A stretch of 64,000 nucleotides of DNA from Chitinophaga polysaccharea (GTDB lineage: Bacteria; Bacteroidota; Bacteroidia; Chitinophagales; Chitinophagaceae). A program made the translations under genes and the position numbers. This document shows positions 7,710-16,914 of this stretch, one piece after another. The stretch spans positions 372,001 through 436,000 of the forward strand of contig NZ_VIWO01000007.1 of the NCBI RefSeq assembly GCF_007829335.1, read 5' to 3'. A model generated the notes under the pieces. The model searched no databases. It was not told where the DNA came from and saw only the letters and a list, made by a program, of their open reading frames with translations. Numbering within the stretch: position 1 is the first letter of the stretch; each line of letters starts with the position of its first letter.

Positions 7710-8999
7710 TTACTTCCTGTTTAGAATAGAATTTAAGGTAATAGAAGATACCAGTTCATCAGACCTTCCTCCCAACGCCCTATAATACAGGAGAATGGTG
7801 TAGTTATTCTCCGTTTCCCACCAGTTGCCCTCTGTTAACTCCGTATCTAACCTTGGGTTAGCCTTTCTCTTATCCACCAAACCATAGACGTAGTTATAAT
7901 ATCCCTGCTTCAAAAACAGGGTTCCCTCATAGGCACGGGTTTCACCGTTGTAAGTAAGTTTGTTCTTATCGTTGCATTCGTAATTGGTCAACTCTCCATA
8001 CAGGTACATATCATATCCTGCATAAGGCTCCGGCGCAGCAAAAGAAAAGTGTACGGATGCATAATCGCCTTCGAAATTAGGGTCATAATCATCCAGTGTG
8101 GCCAGGTAATACCGACCATTAATATCCTTGATAAACTGGTATATCATGTCAGACCGCTCTTTATCCGTTACTGCATAAATATCGGTGCTGGTGTTATGAT
8201 ATTCCGAGTGCTTCACCCTTTCCGTTTGCAGGCGGAAGCTGCGTAAGTCGATCCACCGGTATTCCTTTCCTCCCGGCATAATACAATCCTGTTCCGCATT
8301 GTATTTTAATATATTCCCGTTAATAAACTGTGGCTTAAGACCGGTGAGCGCATTATCCCAACGGTAATTCTGCAGTATCACTATTTTTATCTGGTCAAAC
8401 GGATTCTGGATATTCAGCGCGCCGGTATTCACCTCAAAATTGATCTTCTGAAATGTGCGGAATAATTTTGGCGCAATAGGCTGTTGTATAAAGCCAGATA
8501 TGCCTGCCTTATTTTCTATTACAAATATCCGGCGGGTAAATGCCAATTGAGAAGTATCACTATCCAGGTATACTTTTAGCAGGTAGTTGCCCGATTTCAC
8601 CGGGTAACTATTGGTTCCCGGCAGCTGCACACTGTAATGGGTATACCTTGCCAGCGAAACACTGGATAATTTATAGTTCAATATCCTCGTTTCCGAAAAG
8701 CCCCGCATATAGTCGAACTGATTTACAGGGGCCGGTGTCCAATCGGCATTACATAATACAAAGGAGTAATAGTAATTCTTCACATCATTGTCCATATCAT
8801 CAAAAGACAGTTCCAACTTATCCCCAGAGCCAATGGTATACATGGGCATACTAAGCGGATCGCCGGCCTGGCTGAACTTTACAGACTTAATATTATTGTA
8901 GAAAACGTGGTCCGGAGTAATAGCATTCACCTGCGCTACTATACTGTTGCTGAACAGGCAGGAAGCAAGGGCTATTAAAAAAAAAGCTGCTGTACGCAT
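7710..8999 (-). CDS. Type IX secretion system plug protein (former DUF5103)
   Basis: The protein has 429 residues from the ATG at 8999, which begins a signal peptide (MRTAAFFLIALASCLFSNSI, cut near IVAQ). A start 15 codons upstream would bury that peptide. The N-terminal part (HVFYNNIKSVKFSQAGD, then FDDMDNDVKNYYYSFVLCNADW, then FDYMRGFSETRILNYKLS) and the later YNYVYGLVDK...TEGNWWETENNYTILLYYR region fit the two-domain T9SS plug/DUF5103 family. In Flavobacterium johnsoniae a member of this family occupies the periplasmic face of the SprA translocon. It is divergent from an FtsX-like permease gene, with a 14-bp inverted repeat between them. Confidence 0.85.
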   Translation of the reverse strand: MRTAAFFLIALASCLFSNSIVAQVNAITPDHVFYNNIKSVKFSQAGDPLSMPMYTIGSGDKLELSFDDMDNDVKNYYYSFVLCNADWTPAPVNQFDYMRGFSETRILNYKLSSVSLARYTHYSVQLPGTNSYPVKSGNYLLKVYLDSDTSQLAFTRRIFVIENKAGISGFIQQPIAPKLFRTFQKINFEVNTGALNIQNPFDQIKIVILQNYRWDNALTGLKPQFINGNILKYNAEQDCIMPGGKEYRWIDLRSFRLQTERVKHSEYHNTSTDIYAVTDKERSDMIYQFIKDINGRYYLATLDDYDPNFEGDYASVHFSFAAPEPYAGYDMYLYGELTNYECNDKNKLTYNGETRAYEGTLFLKQGYYNYVYGLVDKRKANPRLDTELTEGNWWETENNYTILLYYRALGGRSDELVSSITLNSILNRK

Positions 9000-9029
9000 A
9001 CGAGGTAATTGATGGCTTAAGATACGACT

Positions 9030-9063
9030 AAAAGCCGAAAGCATACATATGCTTTCGGCTTTT
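9030..9063. repeat. 14-bp perfect inverted repeat between divergent genes
   Basis: Arms 9030-9043 (AAAAGCCGAAAGCA) and 9050-9063 are exact reverse complements around a 6-nt spacer. It lies between the starts of the plug gene (8999, minus) and the FtsX-like gene (9078, plus), where no transcript should end. It may be an operator or a relocated terminator-like hairpin. Confidence 0.7.
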
Positions 9064-9066
9064 CCC

Positions 9067-9074
9067 TATATTTG
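9067..9074 (+). promoter_or_regulatory. -7 box (TATATTTG) 3 nt before the FtsX-like ATG
   Basis: TATATTTG is an exact TAnnTTTG match ending 3 nt before the ATG at 9078, predicting a leaderless transcript. No clear -33 TTG is visible; that region overlaps the right arm of the inverted repeat. Confidence 0.5.
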
Positions 9075-9077
9075 CCC

Positions 9078-10313
9078 ATGCGTTTATCATTTTTTATCGC
9101 CAGACGGATTGCCTTTAATAAAGGTTCCTCTTTTTCAAAATTCATCATCAATATCGCCGTAGCTGCTACTGCGGTGAGCGTGGCGGTAATGATACTGGCA
9201 ACTGCATTGGTAAACGGCTTCCAGGAAGTTATCCAGGAAAAGATCTTCAGCTTCTGGGGACACCTGCACATTAATCAATACCAACCTAATGCCGGCCCTC
9301 TTACAGAAGAAATTCCCTTTACCAGCAGAACCAGCCTGATAGACAGCATTAAATTGGCTCCGGGTATTAGAACTATCAGCAACTACGCTACCAAATCAGC
9401 TATCATTAAATCTGATAAAGAGATAGACGGCATCATCTTCAAAGGCGTTGACAAAAGCTATAACTGGACACAGTTAAAACGCTTCCTCCAGGCAGGTACC
9501 CTCCTGCAGTTCAACGACTCATCCTATGCACCGGAAATAATGATTTCGGAATATACCGCCAGAGAATTAAAACTGAAGATCAACGATAAAGCGATTATCT
9601 ATTTCATACAAGGCGGCGGACTACCGCCACGCGCCCGCAAACTAACGGTAACGGGCATATATAAAACGGGGATCGAAGAATACGATAAAACCTATGTGAT
9701 TGGCGACCTCAACTTGGTACGCAAGCTTAACGACTGGGCCCCCGATGCTGTTGGTGGTTATGAAATAATGCTTACCGGCTACCATAACATGGACTCTACC
9801 GCCCGGTATATCGACAATAACCTGCTGCCCGACCAGTTGTTTACCCGCACCATCCGGGACATTTACCCCAATATTTTCGACTGGTTACAACTACAGAACC
9901 AGAATGAACTCATCATTATCATCATCATGACCATTGTAGCCGTCATTAACATGATTACGGCTATCCTGATACTCATATTGGAACGTACCAATATGATAGG
10001 CATCGCCAAAGCGCTGGGGATGCGTAACTGGAGCATTCAGAAAATATTTGTATACCAGGCTGCGTATATTATCCTGCTGGGAATATTCATTGGCGACGTA
10101 TTCGGACTGGGCATCGCCTTCCTCCAACAAAGTACCGGCATATTTAAATTACCGGAAGAATCTTACTACATGTCGGTAGCAGCAGTAGATGTACGTTGGA
10201 TAGATGTACTACTGATCAATGCCGGCACATTTTTCATTTGTACTATCATACTGCTGATACCTGCCAGGATTATCCGCCGGATAACCCCGGTAAAAGCTAT
10301 TCAGTTTAAATAG
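9078..10313 (+). CDS. ABC transporter permease, FtsX/LolE-like
   Basis: The protein has 411 residues from the ATG at 9078 (a TTG at 9072 is inside the promoter box). It shows the LolC/E-MacB layout: one membrane segment near residues 18-42 (FSKFIINIAVAATAVSVAVM), a large periplasmic domain (about 45-270), then three membrane segments (about 275-300, 325-350 and 375-400) with the FtsX motif MIGIAKALGMRNWSIQKIF. LolE homologues extract lipoproteins from the inner membrane. No cognate ATPase (LolD) is adjacent, so the partner must be encoded elsewhere. Confidence 0.85.
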   Translation: MRLSFFIARRIAFNKGSSFSKFIINIAVAATAVSVAVMILATALVNGFQEVIQEKIFSFWGHLHINQYQPNAGPLTEEIPFTSRTSLIDSIKLAPGIRTISNYATKSAIIKSDKEIDGIIFKGVDKSYNWTQLKRFLQAGTLLQFNDSSYAPEIMISEYTARELKLKINDKAIIYFIQGGGLPPRARKLTVTGIYKTGIEEYDKTYVIGDLNLVRKLNDWAPDAVGGYEIMLTGYHNMDSTARYIDNNLLPDQLFTRTIRDIYPNIFDWLQLQNQNELIIIIIMTIVAVINMITAILILILERTNMIGIAKALGMRNWSIQKIFVYQAAYIILLGIFIGDVFGLGIAFLQQSTGIFKLPEESYYMSVAAVDVRWIDVLLINAGTFFICTIILLIPARIIRRITPVKAIQFK

Positions 10314-12638
10314 CTATTTCTTCTTAGTCACTTTTACATAGTCACGCAGGTAACTGCATTGCCCATATGCCTGCTGGTAGAACTTTGTATCTGCAAAATT
10401 GGTGGCTAACAAAGGGAAATAACGGTTACGTATCAACGCGGATAAATACTTATCGCTGTCGTTATTTTCCGCAGTATGTTTCTGCGAACAACGTGCTGCC
10501 ATAAAAGCACACCTGGCCCTGAACTCTCGGTCGGTACTGGCCTGGGCGGCTTTCAGGTAATAACTTTCTGCTGTATAGCAGCCAAAATACTGTTTCGTGA
10601 ACGGATCTTTATCATCAGCACTGGTATACCAGTCGGTGGATGGCCGGTAGTCTTTTACAAAAAACCACGTCTTTCCATAATAAGAAATGCTGAATAACGC
10701 CGACGCATAATCGTAGTATACGGAAGGTGGTACCGGCGTAGTTTTCATTTTTTCCTCCAACTGCACCATGCGTTCACAAAACTGCAACTGGTTGATCGGC
10801 TTATTATAGGTACGGATAGCGGTATCCTCTCCAAAGTCCTGCAACTGTTCGCGGAATACCTGAAAAGAAGCTGCCATAGCAGATGCGGGCGTTTTCTTAA
10901 ACCAGTCGCGCGCATGACCGAAATCATGCACCCGCATATAGCTGATACCTATCCGTTCACTCATATTGATCTCCTTCGGGAAGAAACGTACCAGGTAGCT
11001 TTCATAAGGCGTTTTAACCGGTTGGCGCAGAAAATCATTCAACCGGATCAGCGCCGCTGTATTCATATCGTCGGTGATCTGGGCTATCGCCGTTTCCCCT
11101 GAAACGCCATAGCCATTATGCAGCGAATCGCAACGGCCCCGGATCAGCGCCTCCTTTACCAGGTCGCCCTGCTGGTGGTAACGGGGCGCCAATACAGCAA
11201 ACAACAGGTTGCGGTATGTTTTCCTGAAAAAGGCGGGCTTGTCAGTATTGCCCCACCAGCTATCGGTAGAGGTACTTTCCGGTGTTTTGGTATCCAGCCA
11301 CTTGAAAGAAGCCAGCAGTTTGGATTCAAAAGTGCTGTCGATGGTTTTCTGTTGGTTGATATTCACCAGCAGGTTAATGATCTCCCACTGATCCCTGATA
11401 TCTGCATCCTTTGCTTTCACCACATCGAGCCGGGCTTTGGCGCCAGCATAATCTTTGCCCATATAAGATAAATAGGCCGATGAAATCCGCCACAGGTCCA
11501 TGTCCCGGAGCTTACCTTTATCTACCAGGCTATCCACCACCTGCTGCAATGCTTTTAACTGCACGAGCATTTTTCCTCTTTCTTCTACGGCATAATCCCG
11601 CATACTCACCATACCATTTGATGCTATTTGCTCCAGGTAAGGACTTAAATAGCCCTGCTCCAGTTTATTCAATTCTCTACCCAATAAAATGGTCATTGCC
11701 GGAGAAGCAGGATCAAAAGCATATACTTCCCGTAAACCGGTAAGACTGAAGTCCGCATTCGCCAACCCATAAACGGCAGCTACGGTGCCTTTTTCATGGT
11801 TGTCTTTACACAGGGGATATACATCCCTGGCAGTGGTATTTGCCCACATCAAACCTGTAAAGCTGGGAATACGCAGGGAAGGTGCTTTTTCAAATACGCG
11901 GGAAAACAGGTAGGCACCCTGCACCGAATCCTTCATGCGTAGGAGGGCGCCGGCTTTTAGCGCCAGGGCTTTATAATACACCAACGTGGAAGCTTCTTTT
12001 CCACCAAACAGCTTGTCAAAAGATGCCGCTGCTGCCGCGTATTCTTTGCTGTAGTGCTGTAACCTTATTAACTGGAATGCATATCGGTCGCGGATATCTT
12101 TGTCCCTTGTTTTATTATATAATTCTGCTCCTTCTTTATACAAATTTCCCAGCAATACATTATTCCGTTCGGGAACAGACCAGGGATCTGCATTGATCAC
12201 CGCAGGTTCACAGGTTTTGGCGAATAGCAGGTAGCGGGCAGCTTCCCTGTTTTTCTCTTTCAGTAAAAACTGGGTAAAAGTGTTTTGCTTTACGCTATCT
12301 GGCAGCAGGTTACTGCCGTTGGCAATGATAGATAACTGCTCGGTGCTATAGGTGTAAATACATTCCCGTATATCCTTTGCCGTTACCTTGCCACCGGTAT
12401 ATCCCTGCCAGTCGGCCACATTGGCGGTTTCTTCAGAAGGAGTCGGATCGCCATAAAAAGTGGTCAGCGAGGTGTAGTAAAATGGTTCATATCCATCTCC
12501 CTTTATGGTGGGGTTAAAAAAGGAAACGTAGTAATCATAGGGATCTTCATCTCCCCCACAGGAAAGGGTATAAATGATATTTCCGAAAAAAACAATGCAA
12601 AAGCTAATTAAAAATACGAGTGATTTTTTGTAGTTCAT
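10314..12638 (-). CDS. Conserved hypothetical exported protein, alpha-solenoid (TPR-like)
   Basis: This 774-residue protein starts with a signal sequence (MNYKKSLVFLISFCIVFFGN) followed by SCGGDEDPYDYY, where the Cys is a possible lipidation site. The rest is rich in helix-turn-helix pairs resembling TPR units (for example LYNKTRDKDIRDRYAFQLIR, then YYKALALKAGALLR) and aromatic stretches such as PFYYTSLTTFYGD. No catalytic motif is recognised. Its start lies inside the 3' end of the upstream lipoprotein gene (35-bp overlap), so the two are probably translated together and may form a complex. The function is unknown. Confidence 0.75.
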   Translation of the reverse strand: MNYKKSLVFLISFCIVFFGNIIYTLSCGGDEDPYDYYVSFFNPTIKGDGYEPFYYTSLTTFYGDPTPSEETANVADWQGYTGGKVTAKDIRECIYTYSTEQLSIIANGSNLLPDSVKQNTFTQFLLKEKNREAARYLLFAKTCEPAVINADPWSVPERNNVLLGNLYKEGAELYNKTRDKDIRDRYAFQLIRLQHYSKEYAAAAASFDKLFGGKEASTLVYYKALALKAGALLRMKDSVQGAYLFSRVFEKAPSLRIPSFTGLMWANTTARDVYPLCKDNHEKGTVAAVYGLANADFSLTGLREVYAFDPASPAMTILLGRELNKLEQGYLSPYLEQIASNGMVSMRDYAVEERGKMLVQLKALQQVVDSLVDKGKLRDMDLWRISSAYLSYMGKDYAGAKARLDVVKAKDADIRDQWEIINLLVNINQQKTIDSTFESKLLASFKWLDTKTPESTSTDSWWGNTDKPAFFRKTYRNLLFAVLAPRYHQQGDLVKEALIRGRCDSLHNGYGVSGETAIAQITDDMNTAALIRLNDFLRQPVKTPYESYLVRFFPKEINMSERIGISYMRVHDFGHARDWFKKTPASAMAASFQVFREQLQDFGEDTAIRTYNKPINQLQFCERMVQLEEKMKTTPVPPSVYYDYASALFSISYYGKTWFFVKDYRPSTDWYTSADDKDPFTKQYFGCYTAESYYLKAAQASTDREFRARCAFMAARCSQKHTAENNDSDKYLSALIRNRYFPLLATNFADTKFYQQAYGQCSYLRDYVKVTKKK

Positions 12639-13635
12639 CCAATGGATAATTTTTAAGTGTCACAGAATCTAAATGATAAAATATAACAGCCGGATCGCTG
12701 GTGGTCAGCTGCCCTGCTACCATCCTGGCAGCGCCTTCCAGGCTCGACTTATCAACGTTTTCACGCCGGATAACATTTCCTTTCCGGAGTGGATAGCCGT
12801 TTAGTAAGGTATCCTGCTGCACGATATATAAATGTTTTTTTCCTGGGGCAAAAAGCCGGGTGTTTTGTAGCTCTCTTTCTCCCACGCTTCTCAAAATGCC
12901 CACATAGCCGGTATCATTACGAAACAACACGCTCCAGGAAAAAAGGGGTAAAGCAACATCCAAAGGTAAGGGATAGTTGGCAACCCGTTGTTCACCGAGG
13001 TAAGACGCCATCGTCTCCAGGTCCAGGATAGAATTATGGGAACCGGGCTTGCGCAGATCTCCCATATTATAACACATCAGCAGCCCCCTGTCTACAGGCG
13101 GTATACCGGCGCGTACTTTATATTTTACCTGGTACATCCGGATAGTGGCAGATACCCGGCGATGCTGGAAAAAAGGTGTTTGCCTGATTTGTTTGATAAA
13201 GGAAAAATAAGCCTCCCGGCTGGTTTGTGTCCAGTCACAGTCGAGCTGCACTTCGGGAATCCGTCCCGCTGGCAGGCTATCACACAGTTGCGCCATGAGT
13301 TTACTCACCTTGGCGGCCAGCTGTGGATCGGGGTGAGCCCATACTTCATTCATCAGGAATACTACCGGTACAATATCTGTATTAGCCGGGAATGGGGCCG
13401 CCTGTTTAAAAATGGCAACAGGCACAGGAGCTTTGGTCACCTCGTCGATGTCAACATCAAACAACTTAATATAAAGTCGCTTTGCAGGTAATTGCTCCGC
13501 ATATTGCCTCTCCTGGCTATTGCCGGTCCAGGTTTGCTTCCAGTAGTAAAATGCCGGTGTTACCTTTCGCTGCATCCGTTGGTGACAGGAGATACAGCCA
13601 AGCAACAGGCCAATAAGTATGATTCGGGGTATCAT
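12604..13635 (-). CDS. Putative lipoprotein with TIM-barrel-like features
   Basis: This 343-residue protein has a lipobox, LLLGCISC, within the first 17 residues. Its central part holds strand-like motifs such as KLFDVDID, VVFLMNEVW, VQLDCDWT with acidic residues, VSATIRMYQVKY and LLMCYNMGDL. These recall glycoside-hydrolase-like TIM barrels (DUF3142-like), though I cannot assign a family. It sits 6 nt downstream of the TrmH-type methyltransferase gene and overlaps the next gene (774-residue solenoid) by 35 bp. A two-protein envelope module is a reasonable inference. Confidence 0.7.
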   Translation of the reverse strand: MIPRIILIGLLLGCISCHQRMQRKVTPAFYYWKQTWTGNSQERQYAEQLPAKRLYIKLFDVDIDEVTKAPVPVAIFKQAAPFPANTDIVPVVFLMNEVWAHPDPQLAAKVSKLMAQLCDSLPAGRIPEVQLDCDWTQTSREAYFSFIKQIRQTPFFQHRRVSATIRMYQVKYKVRAGIPPVDRGLLMCYNMGDLRKPGSHNSILDLETMASYLGEQRVANYPLPLDVALPLFSWSVLFRNDTGYVGILRSVGERELQNTRLFAPGKKHLYIVQQDTLLNGYPLRKGNVIRRENVDKSSLEGAARMVAGQLTTSDPAVIFYHLDSVTLKNYPLDELQKITRIFN

Positions 13636-13641
13636 GACAGG

Positions 13642-14382
13642 TTAAATAAGTAATCGGCCACAAATAATACCTGCAGCGACGGCCGCATTCAGCGATTCGG
13701 CGCCACCGAGACGGGGAATGGTGATCTGATGGGTAGCCAGGGCGGTTACTTCTTCCGTTAATCCTCTTCCTTCATTGCCAATCAGGATAATACCTTCCTT
13801 TATTACCGGGAAATCGGCTATGTTCTTACCATGTAAGGTAGCGGCATAAGAAGGCAGGGTAGTTTTGCGCAATAATTCCGGGATATCGTATTCGGCTATA
13901 CGTACCCTCACCATGCTACCCATGGTGGCCTGTATTGTTTTAGGATTATATACATCTACACAATCAGGTGAACAAATAATCCTGGAAATACCAAACCAGT
14001 CGGCAATACGGATCAGCGTACCCATATTCCCCGGGTCTTGTATGGCTTCCAGCGCCAAAACAACGCTCCCCGGATCCGGCATCGGATCTACCGGCGCCGG
14101 CATATCCAACAAGGCCATAGCCCTGTTGGGCGTAGTCAGGGAAGATAATTGTTTAAGTACAGTCGATTCAACAGCCACGACGGCGCCTGCAGGCAAATTG
14201 TTTAACAGCGCCTGATGCTGCTCCAGCCATTCGACAGTAGCAAACACTCCTTTTACGGGCATGCCCGCCTGTAGCAGCTCCTGCACAATCTTATCTCCTT
14301 CTGCCACATACTGGCTGGATTTTTGCCTGTTTTTTTTGTGCTGTAATGATTGAATATATTTAATTTGCGCCTTTGACAACAT
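13642..14382 (-). CDS. TrmH/SpoU-family RNA 2'-O-methyltransferase
   Basis: This 246-residue protein has an N-terminal substrate-binding domain (MLSKAQIKYIQSLQHKKNR, then YVAEGDKIVQELL) typical of the 23S/tRNA SpoU group. It is followed by the three SPOUT-knot motifs: NMGTLIRIADWFG near 118, IGNEGRGL near 195, and IPRLGGAESLNAAVAAGI near the C-terminus. It would methylate a ribose 2'-OH using SAM; the target (23S rRNA or tRNA) cannot be told from sequence. A TAGGTTTG box ends 5 nt before the ATG. Confidence 0.9.
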   Translation of the reverse strand: MLSKAQIKYIQSLQHKKNRQKSSQYVAEGDKIVQELLQAGMPVKGVFATVEWLEQHQALLNNLPAGAVVAVESTVLKQLSSLTTPNRAMALLDMPAPVDPMPDPGSVVLALEAIQDPGNMGTLIRIADWFGISRIICSPDCVDVYNPKTIQATMGSMVRVRIAEYDIPELLRKTTLPSYAATLHGKNIADFPVIKEGIILIGNEGRGLTEEVTALATHQITIPRLGGAESLNAAVAAGIICGRLLI

Positions 14383-14387
14383 GGGGC

Positions 14388-14418
14388 CAAACCTACACGA
14401 TTTCTTTTAATCAGCCAA
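14388..14418 (-). promoter_or_regulatory. Promoter of trmH-type gene (TTG-N20-TAGGTTTG), near-leaderless
   Basis: On the minus strand TTG (14418-14416) and TAGGTTTG (14395-14388) are separated by 20 nt. The -7 box ends 5 nt before the ATG at 14382, so the mRNA should have no or almost no leader. Confidence 0.65.
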
Positions 14419-14484
14419 GAAGAGGCGTGATAACGGCTTACTCCCTGTTGGCTTTTTAAATGATTAATAACGTTTTCACCCGTG

Positions 14485-16914
14485 ATGCTGCTGCCTCCAA
14501 ATTCCAGATTCTTACTGCTGAAACAATTGCTGCTATTGGCTGTGGTATTCACGTTGGCAGCGTGCTCCAATACCAAATATCTTTCATCCAGTCAATCGCT
14601 GTACACCAGCAGCAAAGTGGTGGTAAAAGGCGATATCCTCAATTCCGAAAAACAGGATATCCGCAGCTCCCTTTCCTCCAAATCGCTGATGACACAGCAG
14701 CCCAATAAGAAATTACTCAACTCCCGTATCAAAGTATGGCTCTATAACCAGAAGTATAATGAGAAAAAATCCAACTGGTTCTGGAACCTCGTCCTCTCCA
14801 AAAGAAACCTGGAAGAGCCCGTGGTATACGATTCAACGAAAGCCAAAGAATCAGTGGACCGTATGACCAGCTATCTCCACAACCAGGGATTCTTTTATGC
14901 CACCGTTCAATACAGCGAGAAAACCAAACGCAGGAAAACCAGCGTTACCTATGAGGTCAATACCGGGAGAAATTTTGTGATAGATAAAATCACCTACGCC
15001 ATACCTGATACTGCCATTCTTCGCCTCGTTAAAGCCAACGAGAAATTATCGCTTATACAGAAAGGAATGGCGTTCAAATCGGCTACGCTGGGAAGCGAAC
15101 GGGAAAGGCTCACCCGCCTGATCAAAGATGCAGGCTATTATAAATTTAACCGCGATGCCATAGAATACAGCGTAGATACCCTCAATAAAGCCCTCTTCCG
15201 AAATAGCCTCAACCCCTTCGAGGGGCTGGTAAATATTTTCAATGAAAATAGAGGGAGAGATAAATTAACCATGGATGTGGAAATACGCATCAAAAATCCG
15301 GAAGACAGCATTTCCAGCTGGCAGCCCCACCACATTGGTAAAATTTATGTGTATCCCGATTTTTCGCTGAATGGCAACCCCGCCGATAGCTCGCTAAAAA
15401 AGGACGACCGGAAATATATCAACATCCGCTACCACCAGGAGATATTGCGACCCAAAATACTGTCGAGGTCTATTTTGCTCAGGCCGGGAGAAACCTATTC
15501 CCTGCAACAGTACAACAACACTGTTAATAAATTATACGATTTAAGTATCTGGCAATTTGTGACCCTCCAATATAAAGAGCCCAAAGACTCCGTAAATACA
15601 CTGGATGCCTACCTCTTCCTGACACCCCGCCGCAAACAGGAGCTGGGCGTCAGCTTCGAGGTAAGTAACAGCTCCGACTATACGCTGGGTTCAGGCATTA
15701 CCCTGAATTACCGTCATATCAATCTGAATAAGACAGCTACCCAGTTGGGTATGAGCATTAATACGGGTATCGAACTGGTGAAACAGGAAACGGGCTGGAC
15801 ATTACAGTCCAAACAGTTTGGAGGAGAGGTTAGCCTTACCTGGCCACGTTTTGCACTGCCTTTTCATATCAAACAATCCAACAGATCAAATGCTAAAACC
15901 AGGCTTACCCTGGGCGCCAATTACCTGTCGCGCATAGAAAAATTTGATGTCACCAGCTTCAATGCCTCCTATGGATACGACTGGAACGAAACGCTCTATA
16001 AACGCTGGATTGTACGGCCTATCACGATCAACTATGTAGGCGTATCCCTTAATCCAACATTCCGCGACTCCGTGGTCAATGCCAACCCTTACCTGAAACG
16101 CAGCTTCGAGCCGGCGTTAATTGGCGGGGAAAGTGTTTCGTTTATTTATAGCAACCAGGACCTGCTGCATCCGCGCCACTATAGCTATTTCCGTGTAAAT
16201 GTAGAAGAATCGGGCGGATGGTTGAGCGGTATCAACAGCCTGGTAAATGGCATCTCGGGAAAGAACACCAACCTGGAAACAGCTACAGGCGTTAATATTT
16301 CCAATTTTGTGAAGCTGGAAGCGGATTACCGTCACTACTGGAAGCTGGGCATTCACAGCGGATTAGCTACCAGGACTTATGCGGGTGTAGGTATCCCGTA
16401 TAGTTATTCACAGGTATTACCTTATATAAGACAGTTTACTTCCGGTGGCCCCAATAGCATCCGCGCCTGGCGCTTGCGTACATTAGGACCGGGATCCTTC
16501 AAAAACTCTTCCGCCAACGCGCAGACCTTCCCTGATCAAACCGGCGATATGAAGCTGGAAGGGAATATAGAATACCGTTTCGACTTGTTGAGAATGTTTG
16601 GAGGCAGCATAAACCTGAAAGGCGCTACCTTCCTGGATATGGGTAATATCTGGATGATCCGGAAAGATCCGTCCAGACCCGGCTCCGAATTCCAGTTAAG
16701 TCAGTTGTACCATGATCTGGCCATGGGTACTGGAGCCGGTCTGCGTTTGGACTTTTCGTATTTCCTGGTGCGCCTCGATTGGGGTATTCCCCTGAAGGTG
16801 CCTTACTTTACCGGCAACAAAAACGGCTGGTACCTGAGTGAATGGGATCTGAAGAGCGGCCGCTGGCGCCGGGAAAACATTATCTGGAATATTGCTATTG
16901 GTTATCCGTTTTAG
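14485..16914 (+). CDS. tamL: TamL-type BamA/TamA family outer-membrane lipoprotein
   Basis: The protein has 809 residues from the ATG at 14485; a GTG one codon upstream is also possible. The N-terminus has a lipoprotein signal with lipobox LAAC near residue 27 (LLLLAVVFTLAACSNTKYL), which distinguishes the Bacteroidota TamL group from proteobacterial TamA. POTRA-like segments follow (about 40-430) and a C-terminal 16-strand barrel (about 440-809). The barrel carries the signature TSGGPNSIRAWRLRTLGPG near residue 650 and ends in IAIGYPF with a terminal aromatic. TamL with TamB is thought to help outer-membrane protein or lipid assembly. Confidence 0.88.
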   Translation: MLLPPNSRFLLLKQLLLLAVVFTLAACSNTKYLSSSQSLYTSSKVVVKGDILNSEKQDIRSSLSSKSLMTQQPNKKLLNSRIKVWLYNQKYNEKKSNWFWNLVLSKRNLEEPVVYDSTKAKESVDRMTSYLHNQGFFYATVQYSEKTKRRKTSVTYEVNTGRNFVIDKITYAIPDTAILRLVKANEKLSLIQKGMAFKSATLGSERERLTRLIKDAGYYKFNRDAIEYSVDTLNKALFRNSLNPFEGLVNIFNENRGRDKLTMDVEIRIKNPEDSISSWQPHHIGKIYVYPDFSLNGNPADSSLKKDDRKYINIRYHQEILRPKILSRSILLRPGETYSLQQYNNTVNKLYDLSIWQFVTLQYKEPKDSVNTLDAYLFLTPRRKQELGVSFEVSNSSDYTLGSGITLNYRHINLNKTATQLGMSINTGIELVKQETGWTLQSKQFGGEVSLTWPRFALPFHIKQSNRSNAKTRLTLGANYLSRIEKFDVTSFNASYGYDWNETLYKRWIVRPITINYVGVSLNPTFRDSVVNANPYLKRSFEPALIGGESVSFIYSNQDLLHPRHYSYFRVNVEESGGWLSGINSLVNGISGKNTNLETATGVNISNFVKLEADYRHYWKLGIHSGLATRTYAGVGIPYSYSQVLPYIRQFTSGGPNSIRAWRLRTLGPGSFKNSSANAQTFPDQTGDMKLEGNIEYRFDLLRMFGGSINLKGATFLDMGNIWMIRKDPSRPGSEFQLSQLYHDLAMGTGAGLRLDFSYFLVRLDWGIPLKVPYFTGNKNGWYLSEWDLKSGRWRRENIIWNIAIGYPF

